DNA of 64,000 bases, from positions 1,364,001 to 1,428,000 of the forward strand of contig NZ_JACMIA010000001.1 in NCBI RefSeq assembly GCF_014252955.1, read 5' to 3'. Within the stretch, counting starts at the first letter, position 1; each line of letters begins with the position of its first letter. The notes beneath the pieces are model-generated. The model saw only the letters and a program-made list of their open reading frames with translations, did not search any database and had not been told where the DNA came from. A program made the translations under genes and the position numbers. Shown here in pieces: positions 1 to 8,496 of the stretch. This stretch comes from Stappia sp. 28M-7 (lineage in GTDB: Bacteria; Pseudomonadota; Alphaproteobacteria; Rhizobiales; Stappiaceae).

Positions 1-1590
1 CTCGCCGTGATCCTGCTGTTGCTGGAGGGTGTGCGCCGCGTTGCCGGCTTCGCCCTGATGGCCATCATCCTTGTCTTTCTAATCTACGGGCTGTGGGGCT
101 ACATGATGCCCGCGCCGCTGACCGGCCAGCAGGTCTCTCCCCAGCGGCTGGCGGTCCAGATCGCCTTCGACCCGAGCGCTATCCTCGGTACGGCGCTGTT
201 CATCTGCGCGACCGCCGTGGTCACATTCATCCTGTTCGGCTCGATCCTGGAAAAGGCGGGCGGCACGGAATTCTTCAACGATATCTCGCTTGCCCTGTTC
301 GGCGGCTATCGCGGCGGAGCTGCCAAGATCGCCGTGGCCTCGTCGGCGCTGATGGGCTCTATCTCGGGCAGTGCGGTCGCCAATGTCGTCTCGTCCGGCG
401 TCATCACCATCCCCTTGATGAAGCGCAGCGGCTATCGCGCGCAGACCGCCGCGGCGGTCGAGACCGTCGCCTCCACCGGCGGCCAGTTGGCCCCGCCCGT
501 GATGGGCGCCGCGGCCTTCCTGATGGCCGACTTCCTGCAGGTGGATTATTCGGAAGTCGTGCTGGCCGCGTTGATCCCGGCCTTGCTCTACTTCCTCTCC
601 ATCTTCTTCCAGGTCGACCTTGCTGCCGCGCGCCGGGGCCTGCGCGCGCTTTCGAAGTCCGAGCTGCCGGCGGCGCGCGCGGTCATGGCGCGGGGCTGGA
701 TCTATCCGCTGCCCTTCGTCGTCCTGATCGTCGCGATGTTCTGGCTGCATCTGCGGGTCGAGGAAGCGGCCCTGTGGGCCTGCGTCTCCCTGCTGCCGAT
801 CCTCCTCTGGAAGAAGGGGGGCCGGCGCAGCCCGGTCGACCTGTTCGCCGCCTTCGTGGCGGCCGGCCGGTCGTCGGTGTCCGTCATCCTGATTGCGGCG
901 GCGGCAGGCATCATCATCGGCATCCTCAACCTGACCGGGCTCAGCTTCTCGCTCACGCGCATCCTGATCACGCTCGGCGAGAACAACCTGTTCCTGCTGC
1001 TCCTGCTGTCGGCGGCCCTGTCCATCGTTCTGGGAATGGGCATGCCGACCGTCGGCGTCTATGTGCTGCTGGCCACCCTGGTCACCCCCTCGATGATCAA
1101 GCTGGGGGTGGAGCCCATCGCCGCGCACATGTTCGTTCTCTACTTCGGCATGATGTCGATGATCACCCCGCCGGTCGCGGTGGCGGCGTTTTCGGCCGCG
1201 ACCCTTGCGTCCAGCCCGCCGATGCGCACGGCGATCGAGGCGACGATCATGGCCTGGCCGGCCTTCGTCGTGCCGTTCCTCTTCGTGTTCTCGCCCACCT
1301 TGCTGGGCGTCGGGCCGAGCCTTGCGGTGGTTGCCTCGACGGTGACGGCGCTTGCCGGCGTGTGGTGCATCACGGCGGGCGGCATCGGCTACATCCGCGA
1401 CGCCGCCGGCCCGCTGTCGCGGCTGCTCATCTTCGCGGCCGGCGCCGCATTGCTGATGCCCACCGACCTGTTCCAGGGCGCGCTTCTGCTCAATATCGCG
1501 GGCCTTGCGGTCATGATCGCGATGCTGGTGTTGTCCAGGAGAGCCAGGTCCGTCTCGGTATCCGCCCCGCAGGAAACGCGGGCCGGATAG
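1..1590 (+). CDS. TRAP transporter fused permease (4TM/12TM type), 5' end missing
   Basis: The reading frame is already open at base 1 and ends in TAG at 1588-1590, so the N-terminus lies outside the window. About 530 very hydrophobic residues are visible. The small-residue stretches around the conserved GSISGSAVANV-type motif and the later GMGMPT and TPPVA motifs are those of DctM/SiaM large TRAP permeases, and their order fits the fused 4TM/12TM proteins that work with TAXI-type binding proteins. It would bring an organic acid across the inner membrane using an ion gradient. No binding protein is visible; it is probably upstream of the window. The LysR gene that follows is convergent with it, with only 2 bases between the stop codons. 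Confidence 0.88.
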   Translation, partial: LAVILLLLEGVRRVAGFALMAIILVFLIYGLWGYMMPAPLTGQQVSPQRLAVQIAFDPSAILGTALFICATAVVTFILFGSILEKAGGTEFFNDISLALFGGYRGGAAKIAVASSALMGSISGSAVANVVSSGVITIPLMKRSGYRAQTAAAVETVASTGGQLAPPVMGAAAFLMADFLQVDYSEVVLAALIPALLYFLSIFFQVDLAAARRGLRALSKSELPAARAVMARGWIYPLPFVVLIVAMFWLHLRVEEAALWACVSLLPILLWKKGGRRSPVDLFAAFVAAGRSSVSVILIAAAAGIIIGILNLTGLSFSLTRILITLGENNLFLLLLLSAALSIVLGMGMPTVGVYVLLATLVTPSMIKLGVEPIAAHMFVLYFGMMSMITPPVAVAAFSAATLASSPPMRTAIEATIMAWPAFVVPFLFVFSPTLLGVGPSLAVVASTVTALAGVWCITAGGIGYIRDAAGPLSRLLIFAAGAALLMPTDLFQGALLLNIAGLAVMIAMLVLSRRARSVSVSAPQETRAG

Positions 1591-1592
1591 GT

Positions 1593-2528
1593 TCAGCCGG
1601 ACTGTTCGGCGTCGAGGTCCGGGTCGGGCGGCACCCCCGCCCGCAGGAGGACGGCGCGCAGCTGTTTGATGAACGTGTACCCCGCCGGGCTCAGCGAGCG
1701 GCTTGCCGGATAGACGCAGGAGATCTTGCGCACGATGTGCGGCTCACCGAGAGGCAGGGCAACGACATGGGTGTTGTGAACGCCGAGGATCGTGTAGCGC
1801 GGCAGGATCGCGATGCCGAGATTCTCGGCCAGCATGCCGAAGATGGTGGTGATCTGCTCCACCTCCCATTGCGGCTGGAAGTCGACGCCCGCCCGGGCGA
1901 AGCCCTGCTCCACCAGTTCGCGCAGGCCGCTGCCGCGTACCAGCGTGATGCAGGGAAACCGGACCGCCTCGCGCCAGTCGGTGGCATCGCCCGCCGCCAG
2001 CGGATGGTCCTTCAGGCAGAACACCATCATGTCTTCGCTTAAGAGCGGCATCGACCGCAGGTCGGTCTGGCCCGGCGTCATCGTTCCGATGCAAAGGTCG
2101 ACCCGGCCGTCCATCAACCGGATCAGCATCTCGTCGTTGGTGACGTCGGATATTTCCACTTTGATGCCGGGATGGAGCCTGGTGAACGCGGCCACCGCGC
2201 GCGGCAGGATGGTGGCCGCCAGAAACGGGGGAGCGGCCACGCGCAACCGGCCTTCGCGCAATTCGGTCAGGTTGCGCACGTCCGAAAACGTCTGCTCCAG
2301 CTCCTCGAAGGTCCGCACCGCGCCCTTGCGAAAGGTGCGTCCGGCTTCCGTCAGCTCGACGCGGCGCGTGGTCCGGTCGAAGAGGCTCGTGCCGAGCTCC
2401 GTTTCCAGGTCGCGGATGATCTGCGAGAGCGTCGGCTGGCTCAGGCCGATGCGTTCCGCCGTCCGCGAGAAATTGCAGGTCTCGGCCAGGACGAGGAAGG
2501 CGTTGAGCTGTCGGAACGTGATCTTCAT
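1593..2528 (-). CDS. LysR-family transcriptional regulator
   Basis: 311 residues, the normal LysR length. The N-terminal winged helix-turn-helix is clear (residues 1-60: FRQLNAFLVLAETCNFSRTA followed by the recognition helix SQPTLSQIIRDLE). The remainder is a two-lobed effector-binding domain of the periplasmic-binding-protein fold. It is divergent from the amidohydrolase, with 72 bp between the start codons, the classic arrangement in which a LysR protein controls both itself and its neighbour. That gap contains a short ATCGAT palindrome at about 2553-2558, too weak to call an operator. The inducer is unknown; a substrate of the amidohydrolase or the TRAP transporter is the natural guess. 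Confidence 0.9.
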   Translation of the reverse strand: MKITFRQLNAFLVLAETCNFSRTAERIGLSQPTLSQIIRDLETELGTSLFDRTTRRVELTEAGRTFRKGAVRTFEELEQTFSDVRNLTELREGRLRVAAPPFLAATILPRAVAAFTRLHPGIKVEISDVTNDEMLIRLMDGRVDLCIGTMTPGQTDLRSMPLLSEDMMVFCLKDHPLAAGDATDWREAVRFPCITLVRGSGLRELVEQGFARAGVDFQPQWEVEQITTIFGMLAENLGIAILPRYTILGVHNTHVVALPLGEPHIVRKISCVYPASRSLSPAGYTFIKQLRAVLLRAGVPPDPDLDAEQSG

Positions 2529-2600
2529 GCCATCCGTTTATCAGACAATCGCATCGATGTGTCGCAGCGCGCCGCGCGCCTGCCCAAGGAAGGAGCCGGG

Positions 2601-4286
2601 ATGATCCCTCAAGCACGGCCAGCCGAAATTATCCTGCACGGCGCGCGGCTCGTCGACCCTGCGGGAGACGATCCGGCCGGCGATGCCGTTGCCATCGGGG
2701 AAGGGCGCATTCTTGGCGTCGGCCCGCACGAACAGCTCAAGGGTCTGGCGACGCCCGAGACCGTCTCGCTGTGTTGCGAGGGCCTCTCCCTGATGCCGGG
2801 GATGATCGACGGCCACGCGCATCTCGACCGGGAGGGGCTGAAGAGCGTGCTGCCGTCGATCTCCGGCGCGCGGTCAATTGCCGAAATCCAGGCGATTCTG
2901 CGGGATGTGGCCGCGCGCACGCCGCCGGGCCAGTGGATCGTGCTGTCGCCCTTGGGCACGCCGCCGCTGTTTCTCGACAGCTGGTCCGGCCTTGCCGACG
3001 GGCGCTGCCCGGATCGGCATGACCTCGATGCCGCCGCGCCCGATCACCCGGTCTGGATCCGCCCGGCCTGGGGCTATTGGAGCAACAAGGCGGATCTGGT
3101 CTGCGTGGCCAACACCGCCGCCCTGGCGCTGGCCGGTGTGGGCCGGGACACCCCGTCGCCGCATCCGCTGGTCGAGATCCACCGCGCGGCAGACGGCCTG
3201 CCGGACGGGCGCTTCAGCGAGGCGACGCGCATCTCCATCGTCGAGACGACCTTGATGTCTGCCGCGCCCGGCTTCGACGTGGCGACCAGAACCGATGCGC
3301 TGGCCCGCTCGATGGATACCTACGCGCGCTTCGGCACGACCGGCGTCTATGAGGGCCACGGCGTCGCGCGGGAGGTCATCGCCGCCTACGGCGCCTTGCG
3401 GGACCGCTGCAAGCCGGGCATGCGGGCGACGCTCGTCGTCAGTCCGTCCTGGTCGGGCGTCGATGCCACAGCCGACATGGCTGCGCTGATCGCGGACTGG
3501 ACCCGGTGGGCGAAGCGCGGCTTCGCGGATGACGACCGCCTGCGCATCGAGGGCATCTATGCCGAGATCGATGAAACGGGCGAAGGGCTCGTCAGGGCGC
3601 GCGGCGGATGCTGCACCGGCTGGGCGGGCTTTCATCTCGACAGCGGGGCACCGCGCGCGATGGTCCGCGAGCTGCTGCTGGAGGCAGCCCGCCAGCGCCT
3701 TCGCGTCTCGACCATCTTCGACGACGTCATGGGCCTGATGGAGGAGGTGAACCGGTCGCAGCCGCTTGCCGGGCTGAACTGGGTGCGCGGCCATGTGGCG
3801 ACGCTGGACGAGCGCGCCCTCGGGGCCATTCAGGACATGGGCCTGATGCTCGTCACCCATACCAACCGGCACATCGCCAAGGGCGGCTCGGCCCATCTTG
3901 CGCGCCTGGGACCCGATCGCTGCAACGACATCGTGCCCATGCGCCGGATCCTCGACCGCGGCATCCCGGTCGCCCTCGGCTCGGACAATCTGCCCCCGTC
4001 CTTGCTGCATCCGGTGGCCGACCTTGAGCTGCGGCGCGACCACGGCACGGGTGAGCATGTCGCCCCCGATCAGGCCCTGACCCGCCGCGAGGCGCTGGCC
4101 CTGGCGACCGCCGGCGGCGCCAACCTGTTGCAGCGGGGGGAAGAACTCGGTCGGCTCAAGCCCGGATATCTTGCCGACCTCGTCGGCTTTCCCGGCGACA
4201 TCCTGACGATGGAGGCCGGCGAGCTGAGGCACCTCGAGGCGCGCCTCGCCCTTGTCGGCGGCCAGATCGTCCTCCGGCAAAGCTAG
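2601..4286 (+). CDS. Amidohydrolase (YtcJ-like, amidohydrolase_3 group)
   Basis: 561 residues. The ATG at 2601 is chosen because AAGGAGCC lies just upstream and because family homology starts a few residues in (IILHGARLVDP). Metal-site motifs are present: GHAH at residues 71-74 follows the MPGMID strand, and a late GSDN motif supplies the usual aspartate. The C-terminal LKPGYLADLVG segment closes the small beta-sandwich, as in urease-superfamily amidohydrolases. Such enzymes hydrolyse C-N bonds in amides, ureas or cyclic imides in the cytoplasm; the substrate cannot be told from sequence. Its position beside a TRAP permease and a divergent LysR gene suggests it opens the catabolism of an imported compound. 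Confidence 0.85.
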   Translation: MIPQARPAEIILHGARLVDPAGDDPAGDAVAIGEGRILGVGPHEQLKGLATPETVSLCCEGLSLMPGMIDGHAHLDREGLKSVLPSISGARSIAEIQAILRDVAARTPPGQWIVLSPLGTPPLFLDSWSGLADGRCPDRHDLDAAAPDHPVWIRPAWGYWSNKADLVCVANTAALALAGVGRDTPSPHPLVEIHRAADGLPDGRFSEATRISIVETTLMSAAPGFDVATRTDALARSMDTYARFGTTGVYEGHGVAREVIAAYGALRDRCKPGMRATLVVSPSWSGVDATADMAALIADWTRWAKRGFADDDRLRIEGIYAEIDETGEGLVRARGGCCTGWAGFHLDSGAPRAMVRELLLEAARQRLRVSTIFDDVMGLMEEVNRSQPLAGLNWVRGHVATLDERALGAIQDMGLMLVTHTNRHIAKGGSAHLARLGPDRCNDIVPMRRILDRGIPVALGSDNLPPSLLHPVADLELRRDHGTGEHVAPDQALTRREALALATAGGANLLQRGEELGRLKPGYLADLVGFPGDILTMEAGELRHLEARLALVGGQIVLRQS

Positions 4287-4304
4287 GCCGGCGCGGTGTC
4301 GCCC

Positions 4305-5012
4305 CTAGTGGGCGGCCTCGCTTGCCTTGCGGATACGGCTGAAGCTCATGGCGATATGGGCGCGCCGCACATGGCCGGCGGCGGCAAGGTCGCCATGCTC
4401 CACCGCCTCGGTGATGTCGGTGACCTCGCGCTGGAAGGTGGTGAACTCCGTATGGATGAGCTCCTCGAAATTCTTCAGCCGTGAGGCGGTCTTCAGCCAG
4501 ATCCGCGCGGTCTGGTAATAGAGCCGCTCGCTGATCTCGCGCAGCGGCTCATTGGTCGTCAACGCGTTGAACAGGTGGAAGAATTCCATGTTGATCCGCG
4601 AGAAGGTGCGCGGGTCGCCCTCATGCACCATCTCGTCGCAGCGGGCGCGGATCTCGTGGAAGCGTGCGATCAGCGCCGCATCGACCGGGGTGGGAGACAG
4701 CTTGCCGACCAGCTCGGCCAGCTCCACCCGCAGCTCGTAGACCTGCGCCAACGCGTCGACCTCTATGTCCGTGACGATGGTGCCGACCCCGTGCACCGAG
4801 CGCAGCAGTCCTTCCGCCTCGAGCTTCACCAGGACGCGCCGCACCGGCGTGCGCGAGACGTGGAACTCCTCGGCCAGGTCTTCCTCGCGCAGTCGGCTGC
4901 CGGGCGCGTAGTCGAGCAGGCAGATCCGCATTCGCAAGGCCTGGTAGATCCGCTCGAAGCGGCCGCGCGCGCCTTCTTCCGCCGGTCGCCCGGCACCCTC
5001 GTTCACCGTCAT
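4305..5012 (-). CDS. GntR-family regulator (FCD/FadR subgroup)
   Basis: 235 residues from the ATG at 5012, which has GAGGGGAG upstream; the frame extends further 5' but that part has no family resemblance. The N-terminal winged helix contains the GntR signature (SRLREEDLAEEFHVSRTPVR, about residues 41-60). The C-terminal two-thirds is the helical FCD ligand-binding domain with histidines suited to a metal site (FFHLFN, HTEF, HVRRAHI). It is divergent from the ehu/eut operon, and a perfect 16-bp palindrome sits between them, so it is the likely local repressor. Many ectoine-use operons instead carry the MocR-type regulator EnuR, so control here may differ. Confidence 0.88.
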   Translation of the reverse strand: MTVNEGAGRPAEEGARGRFERIYQALRMRICLLDYAPGSRLREEDLAEEFHVSRTPVRRVLVKLEAEGLLRSVHGVGTIVTDIEVDALAQVYELRVELAELVGKLSPTPVDAALIARFHEIRARCDEMVHEGDPRTFSRINMEFFHLFNALTTNEPLREISERLYYQTARIWLKTASRLKNFEELIHTEFTTFQREVTDITEAVEHGDLAAAGHVRRAHIAMSFSRIRKASEAAH

Positions 5013-5284
5013 CAGGCCTGTCCGCTCCCCTCGCATACATGCGTGCCGCCTGCCCGGCGGGGCCGCGTCTTGTCCGGCATTTCCGCTCTCCCGGCAAGCG
5101 TCTCGCCATGGGCGGACCTGCCTGCCGCTGCTGGCCGCGCCCCGTTCGGCGGGCGATCTTTCCACAATCCGTCCAGAGCCTTGGCCGCGGCGCTGGAGGG
5201 GGCTTCGTTCCTTATAATGTGTACATCTGCGGATGGTCCAGAAAACCACACAAGGAAGTCTCTCGGTCAATCCGGCAAATTCCG

Positions 5285-5323
5285 TTGACACAGTCTGACC
5301 CAGCATGATGTTGTGCACAACAT
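5285..5323 (+). promoter_or_regulatory. Candidate ehu promoter with GntR-type palindromic operator
   Basis: TTGACA at 5285-5290 is a good -35 box. Seventeen bases later, where the -10 should lie, is the perfect 16-bp palindrome ATGTTGTGCACAACAT (5308-5323). Its centre TTGTGCACAA looks like the operators of FCD-type GntR regulators. The ehuB start codon is 36 bp downstream. The divergent gntR gene lies on the other side. A separate TATAAT at 5213-5218 has no convincing partner. The overlap of palindrome and -10 region suggests repression by occlusion (inference). Confidence 0.5.
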
Positions 5324-5359
5324 AAGAAGCAAGAGTTGGTGGAACAGAGGAGCTCAACC

Positions 5360-6211
5360 ATGAAAAACACGATCTTCAAAGGCCTTGCCACGCTCGGCAT
5401 GGCCGCGCTCGCCTTTGGCTTTGCAGGCAGCGCAAACGCCCAGTCGCTGCTGGAGCGCGCCGAGAAGGGCGAGCCGATCCGCATCGGCTTCGCCAACGAG
5501 GTGCCCTTCGCCTATCCGGGCGAGGACGGCAGCCCCAAGGGCTTCGTGAACGCCTATACGATCGGCGTTCTCAAGACGATGGGTTTCGAGAACATCGAGC
5601 CGGTGCAGACCGAGTGGGGCGGCCTCATTCCGGGCCTCAACGCCAACCGCTTCGACATCGTCACCGGCGGCATGAACATCCTGGCGAGCCGCTGCGAGAA
5701 CATCGCCTTCTCCGAGCCGATGGCCAAGGTCGGCGACGGCTTCATCGTTGCTCCGGGCAACCCGAAGAAGATCAGCGACTATGCGAGCCTCGTGGCGAAC
5801 GACGCGGTGATGGTCACGGGCGCCGGCTATTCCAACATCGAGGCGGCCAAGGAGGCCGGCGTTCCGGAAGCCAACATCATGCAGGTGCCCGGGCCGACCG
5901 AGATCCTGGCTGCCGTGCGTGCGGGCCGCGCCGATGCCGGTGCCGGCACCTACTTCACCATGAAGCAGCTGGCCGACAGCTCGAACGGTGCCGTCGAGGC
6001 GTCCGACCCGAACGCCATGCCGGAAGACTCCTTCAACTGGGCCGGCATCGGTTTCCGCAAGGCGGACAAGGCCTTCCTCGACAAGTTCAACGAGGCCCAG
6101 GCCAAGTATCTCGGCTCGGAAGAGATGCTCGCCGCCGTTGCCGAATACGGCTATGGCGAGGGCTCGCTGCCCGGCGACAAGACCACCGAGTGGGTCTGCG
6201 CCAACCGCTGA
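5360..6211 (+). CDS. ehuB: Ectoine/hydroxyectoine ABC transporter, periplasmic binding protein
   Basis: 283 residues from the ATG at 5360, preceded by AGAGGAG; the frame opens 24 bases earlier but that start lacks a ribosome site and would spoil the signal peptide. Residues 1-26 form a Sec signal peptide (KNTIFKGLATLG... ANA). The mature part is a family-3 solute-binding protein with the IRIGFANEVPFAY start and the GGMNI and MPEDSFNW segments typical of EhuB. It captures ectoine or 5-hydroxyectoine in the periplasm for the permeases EhuC and EhuD. It is first in the ehuBCDA-eutBC operon and is followed by a strong hairpin before ehuC. Ligand assignment rests on family resemblance plus the eut genes. 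Confidence 0.87.
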   Translation: MKNTIFKGLATLGMAALAFGFAGSANAQSLLERAEKGEPIRIGFANEVPFAYPGEDGSPKGFVNAYTIGVLKTMGFENIEPVQTEWGGLIPGLNANRFDIVTGGMNILASRCENIAFSEPMAKVGDGFIVAPGNPKKISDYASLVANDAVMVTGAGYSNIEAAKEAGVPEANIMQVPGPTEILAAVRAGRADAGAGTYFTMKQLADSSNGAVEASDPNAMPEDSFNWAGIGFRKADKAFLDKFNEAQAKYLGSEEMLAAVAEYGYGEGSLPGDKTTEWVCANR

Positions 6212-6271
6212 CATGACGACGACGGTGTGCGGCGAGCCGGCGCGGCCGGCCCTTCGCCCCGTCTCCCGCAT

Positions 6272-6293
6272 CCGGGCAGGGTTTCCTGCCCGG
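6272..6293 (+). terminator. Intra-operon hairpin between ehuB and ehuC
   Basis: Perfect 9-bp inverted repeat, CCGGGCAGG / CCTGCCCGG, around a 4-base loop, followed by GCTTTG rather than a long T run. It sits after the binding-protein gene and before the permease genes. It probably acts as a partial terminator or as an RNA 3'-end stabiliser that raises EhuB over the membrane components (inference). Confidence 0.5.
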
Positions 6294-6337
6294 GCTTTGC
6301 GGCCTTGATCGAGGTCTGACAGCAAGGGCTGGGCGGC

Positions 6338-7003
6338 ATGTCCTATTTCGAATTCCTCGGCCAGTATGGCGACCGGATCGCCAGCGGCACGCTCATCACC
6401 ATGGCGCTGACGGTCCTGTCGGCGCTGCTGGCGGTGGCGATCGCCGTGGCCGCCGGCCTGATGCGCATGGCGCCCAACATGGCGGTGCGCGGTCTGGCCA
6501 CCGTCTATATCGAGGTCTTTCGCGGCACATCGCTGCTCGTCCAGCTCTACTGGATCTTCTTCGTGCTGCCGCTCTTCGGCATCACGCTGGAAAAGTTCAC
6601 GGCCGGCTTCGTGGCCGTGGGCATGAATCTCGGCGCCTATGGTGCGGAGCTGGTGCGCGGCGCCATTCTCTCCGTGCCCAAGGGCCAGTGGGAGGCGGCG
6701 CTGGCGCTCAACATGTCGCCGGCCAAGCGGATGATCCGGGTGATCCTGCCGCAGGCCGTGCTGATCATGCTGCCCTCCTGGGGCAACCTGTTGATCGAGC
6801 TGCTGAAAGGTACGGCGCTCGTCGCGCTGATCTCCGTCGCCGACCTGATGTTCCAGGTGAAGCAGATCAACGGCACCACCTTCATGTCGGCCGAGACCTT
6901 CGGCACCGCGCTCATCATCTACTACGTGCTGGCCCGCTTCATGATCACGCCGTTCATGCGCTGGCTGGAGCGGTTCATGTTGCGCAAGATGGGGAGGGCC
7001 TGA
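6338..7003 (+). CDS. ehuC: Ectoine ABC transporter permease EhuC
   Basis: 221 residues with about five membrane helices. It has the polar amino-acid permease layout, with the EAA loop that contacts the ATPase visible as GAILSVPKGQWEAALALNMS (about residues 108-127). The N-terminus YFEFLGQYGDRIASGT resembles EhuC. It forms the inner-membrane channel with EhuD. The start ATG lies in a 126-bp gap after ehuB that contains the hairpin; ehuD follows after 3 bases. Confidence 0.86.
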   Translation: MSYFEFLGQYGDRIASGTLITMALTVLSALLAVAIAVAAGLMRMAPNMAVRGLATVYIEVFRGTSLLVQLYWIFFVLPLFGITLEKFTAGFVAVGMNLGAYGAELVRGAILSVPKGQWEAALALNMSPAKRMIRVILPQAVLIMLPSWGNLLIELLKGTALVALISVADLMFQVKQINGTTFMSAETFGTALIIYYVLARFMITPFMRWLERFMLRKMGRA

Positions 7004-7006
7004 GCC

Positions 7007-7675
7007 ATGTTCGACTGGCGCTGGGACTTCACCTTCGAGATCCTGCCCCGGCTGATCGCCGCCACCGGCAACACCTTGCTGGCCGCCGGCCTCGGCTATG
7101 CCATCGCGGTCGTTCTCGGCCTCGTTTTCGCGCTGGCGCAGCGCACGCCCTTCCGTCCGCTCACCCTGGGCGTGCGCGAGGCGGTGGAGTTCATCCGCTC
7201 CACGCCCCTGGTGCTGCAGATCTTCTTCGTCTTCTATGTCGGGCCGCAATTCGGCATCCGCCTGTCGCCCTGGACGGCCGGAATGATCGCCATCGGCCTG
7301 CACTATGCGGCCTACCTGTCGGAGGTCTATCGCGGCGGGCTGGAAAGCGTGCCCAAGGGGCAGTGGGAGGCGGCCAAGTCGCTCAACCTGTCGACGGCGC
7401 GCACCTACTTCCGCGTCATCCTTCCCCAGGCGCTGCCGCCTTCGCTTGCCGGCATGGGCAACTACCTTGTCGGCATCTTCAAGGACACGCCGATGCTGTC
7501 GGTGATCGGCGTTGCGGAGCTGATGCACACCGCCAATGCCATCGGCTCGGAAACCTACCGCTTCCTCGAGCCGTTCACGCTCGTCGGCATCATCTTCCTC
7601 TGCATTTCGTTGCCAACGGCGGCCCTGATCCGGCTCTTCGAGACCTGGGTGCGCCGCAAACTCGGATTGGGCTGA
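7007..7675 (+). CDS. ehuD: Ectoine ABC transporter permease EhuD
   Basis: 222 residues, the second permease of the transporter, with the same fold and its own EAA loop (GGLESVPKGQWEAAKSLNLS). The N-terminal FDWRWDFTFEILPRLI is typical of EhuD. A GGGGAGGG ribosome site lies in the end of ehuC. Its stop codon TGA shares one base with the ehuA start ATG, so the two are translationally coupled. It partners with EhuC as a heterodimeric channel. Confidence 0.86.
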   Translation: MFDWRWDFTFEILPRLIAATGNTLLAAGLGYAIAVVLGLVFALAQRTPFRPLTLGVREAVEFIRSTPLVLQIFFVFYVGPQFGIRLSPWTAGMIAIGLHYAAYLSEVYRGGLESVPKGQWEAAKSLNLSTARTYFRVILPQALPPSLAGMGNYLVGIFKDTPMLSVIGVAELMHTANAIGSETYRFLEPFTLVGIIFLCISLPTAALIRLFETWVRRKLGLG

Positions 7676-8496
7676 TGAACACCACAGACGTTTCCGCCTT
7701 CCCCCTCCGCCTTGAGGGGGATGCGATCCCGATGGTCAGCTTCAAGAAGGTCACCAAGTCCTACGGCAACCTGGTGGTGCTGGACTCGCTCGACCTCGAC
7801 GTCGCCGAAGGCGAGATGGTGACCGTCATCGGTCCGTCCGGCTCGGGCAAGACCACCGTGCTGCGCATGCTGATGACGCTGGAGACCATCAATGGGGGCG
7901 TCATCTATGTCGATGGCGAGCCGCTGACGCATATGGAGCGCGACGGCAAGCTGGTGCGCGCCGACAGCCGGCACCTGCGCAAGATGCGCTCGAAGATCGG
8001 CATGTGCTTCCAGCACTTCAACCTGTTCCCGCACATGACTGCGCTGGAAAACTGCATGGAAGGTCCCGTGCATGTGCTCGGCATGTCGAAAAAGGAAGCG
8101 CGCGAGCGCTCCGAGGAACTGCTGGCGATGGTCGGCATGGCGGAAAAGCGCGACCAGCATCCCTCGCGCCTGTCCGGCGGCCAGCAGCAGCGCGTGGCGA
8201 TTGCCCGCGCGCTGGCCATGCGGCCCAAGGTGATGCTGTTCGACGAGGTGACCTCGGCGCTCGATCCCGAGGTGATCGGCGAGGTGACCAATGTCATCCG
8301 CCAGCTGGTTGCCGAGCACAATCTCACCATGCTCATGGTCACGCACCAGATGGGCTTCGCCAAGGACATTTCCGACCGCATCTGCTTCTTCTACAGCGGG
8401 CGGATCGAGGAGCAGGGCACCCCGGACGAGCTGTTCGGCAATCCGCAGAAGGAGCGGACGCAGCAGTTCCTCAGCGCGGTCAAGGAGGCGAGTTGA
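7675..8496 (+). CDS. ehuA: Ectoine ABC transporter ATP-binding protein EhuA
   Basis: 273 residues from an ATG that overlaps the ehuD stop by one base. All ABC ATPase motifs are intact: Walker A GPSGSGKTT, Q-loop CFQHFNLF, signature LSGGQQQRVAIARALA, Walker B VMLFDEVTSALDP and the switch histidine in MVTHQM. The insertion between Walker A and the Q-loop, with LTHMERDGKLVRADSRHLRKM, is characteristic of EhuA rather than generic GlnQ proteins. It powers uptake through EhuCD. The end overlaps the TTG start of eutB by four bases. Confidence 0.88.
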   Translation: MNTTDVSAFPLRLEGDAIPMVSFKKVTKSYGNLVVLDSLDLDVAEGEMVTVIGPSGSGKTTVLRMLMTLETINGGVIYVDGEPLTHMERDGKLVRADSRHLRKMRSKIGMCFQHFNLFPHMTALENCMEGPVHVLGMSKKEARERSEELLAMVGMAEKRDQHPSRLSGGQQQRVAIARALAMRPKVMLFDEVTSALDPEVIGEVTNVIRQLVAEHNLTMLMVTHQMGFAKDISDRICFFYSGRIEEQGTPDELFGNPQKERTQQFLSAVKEAS

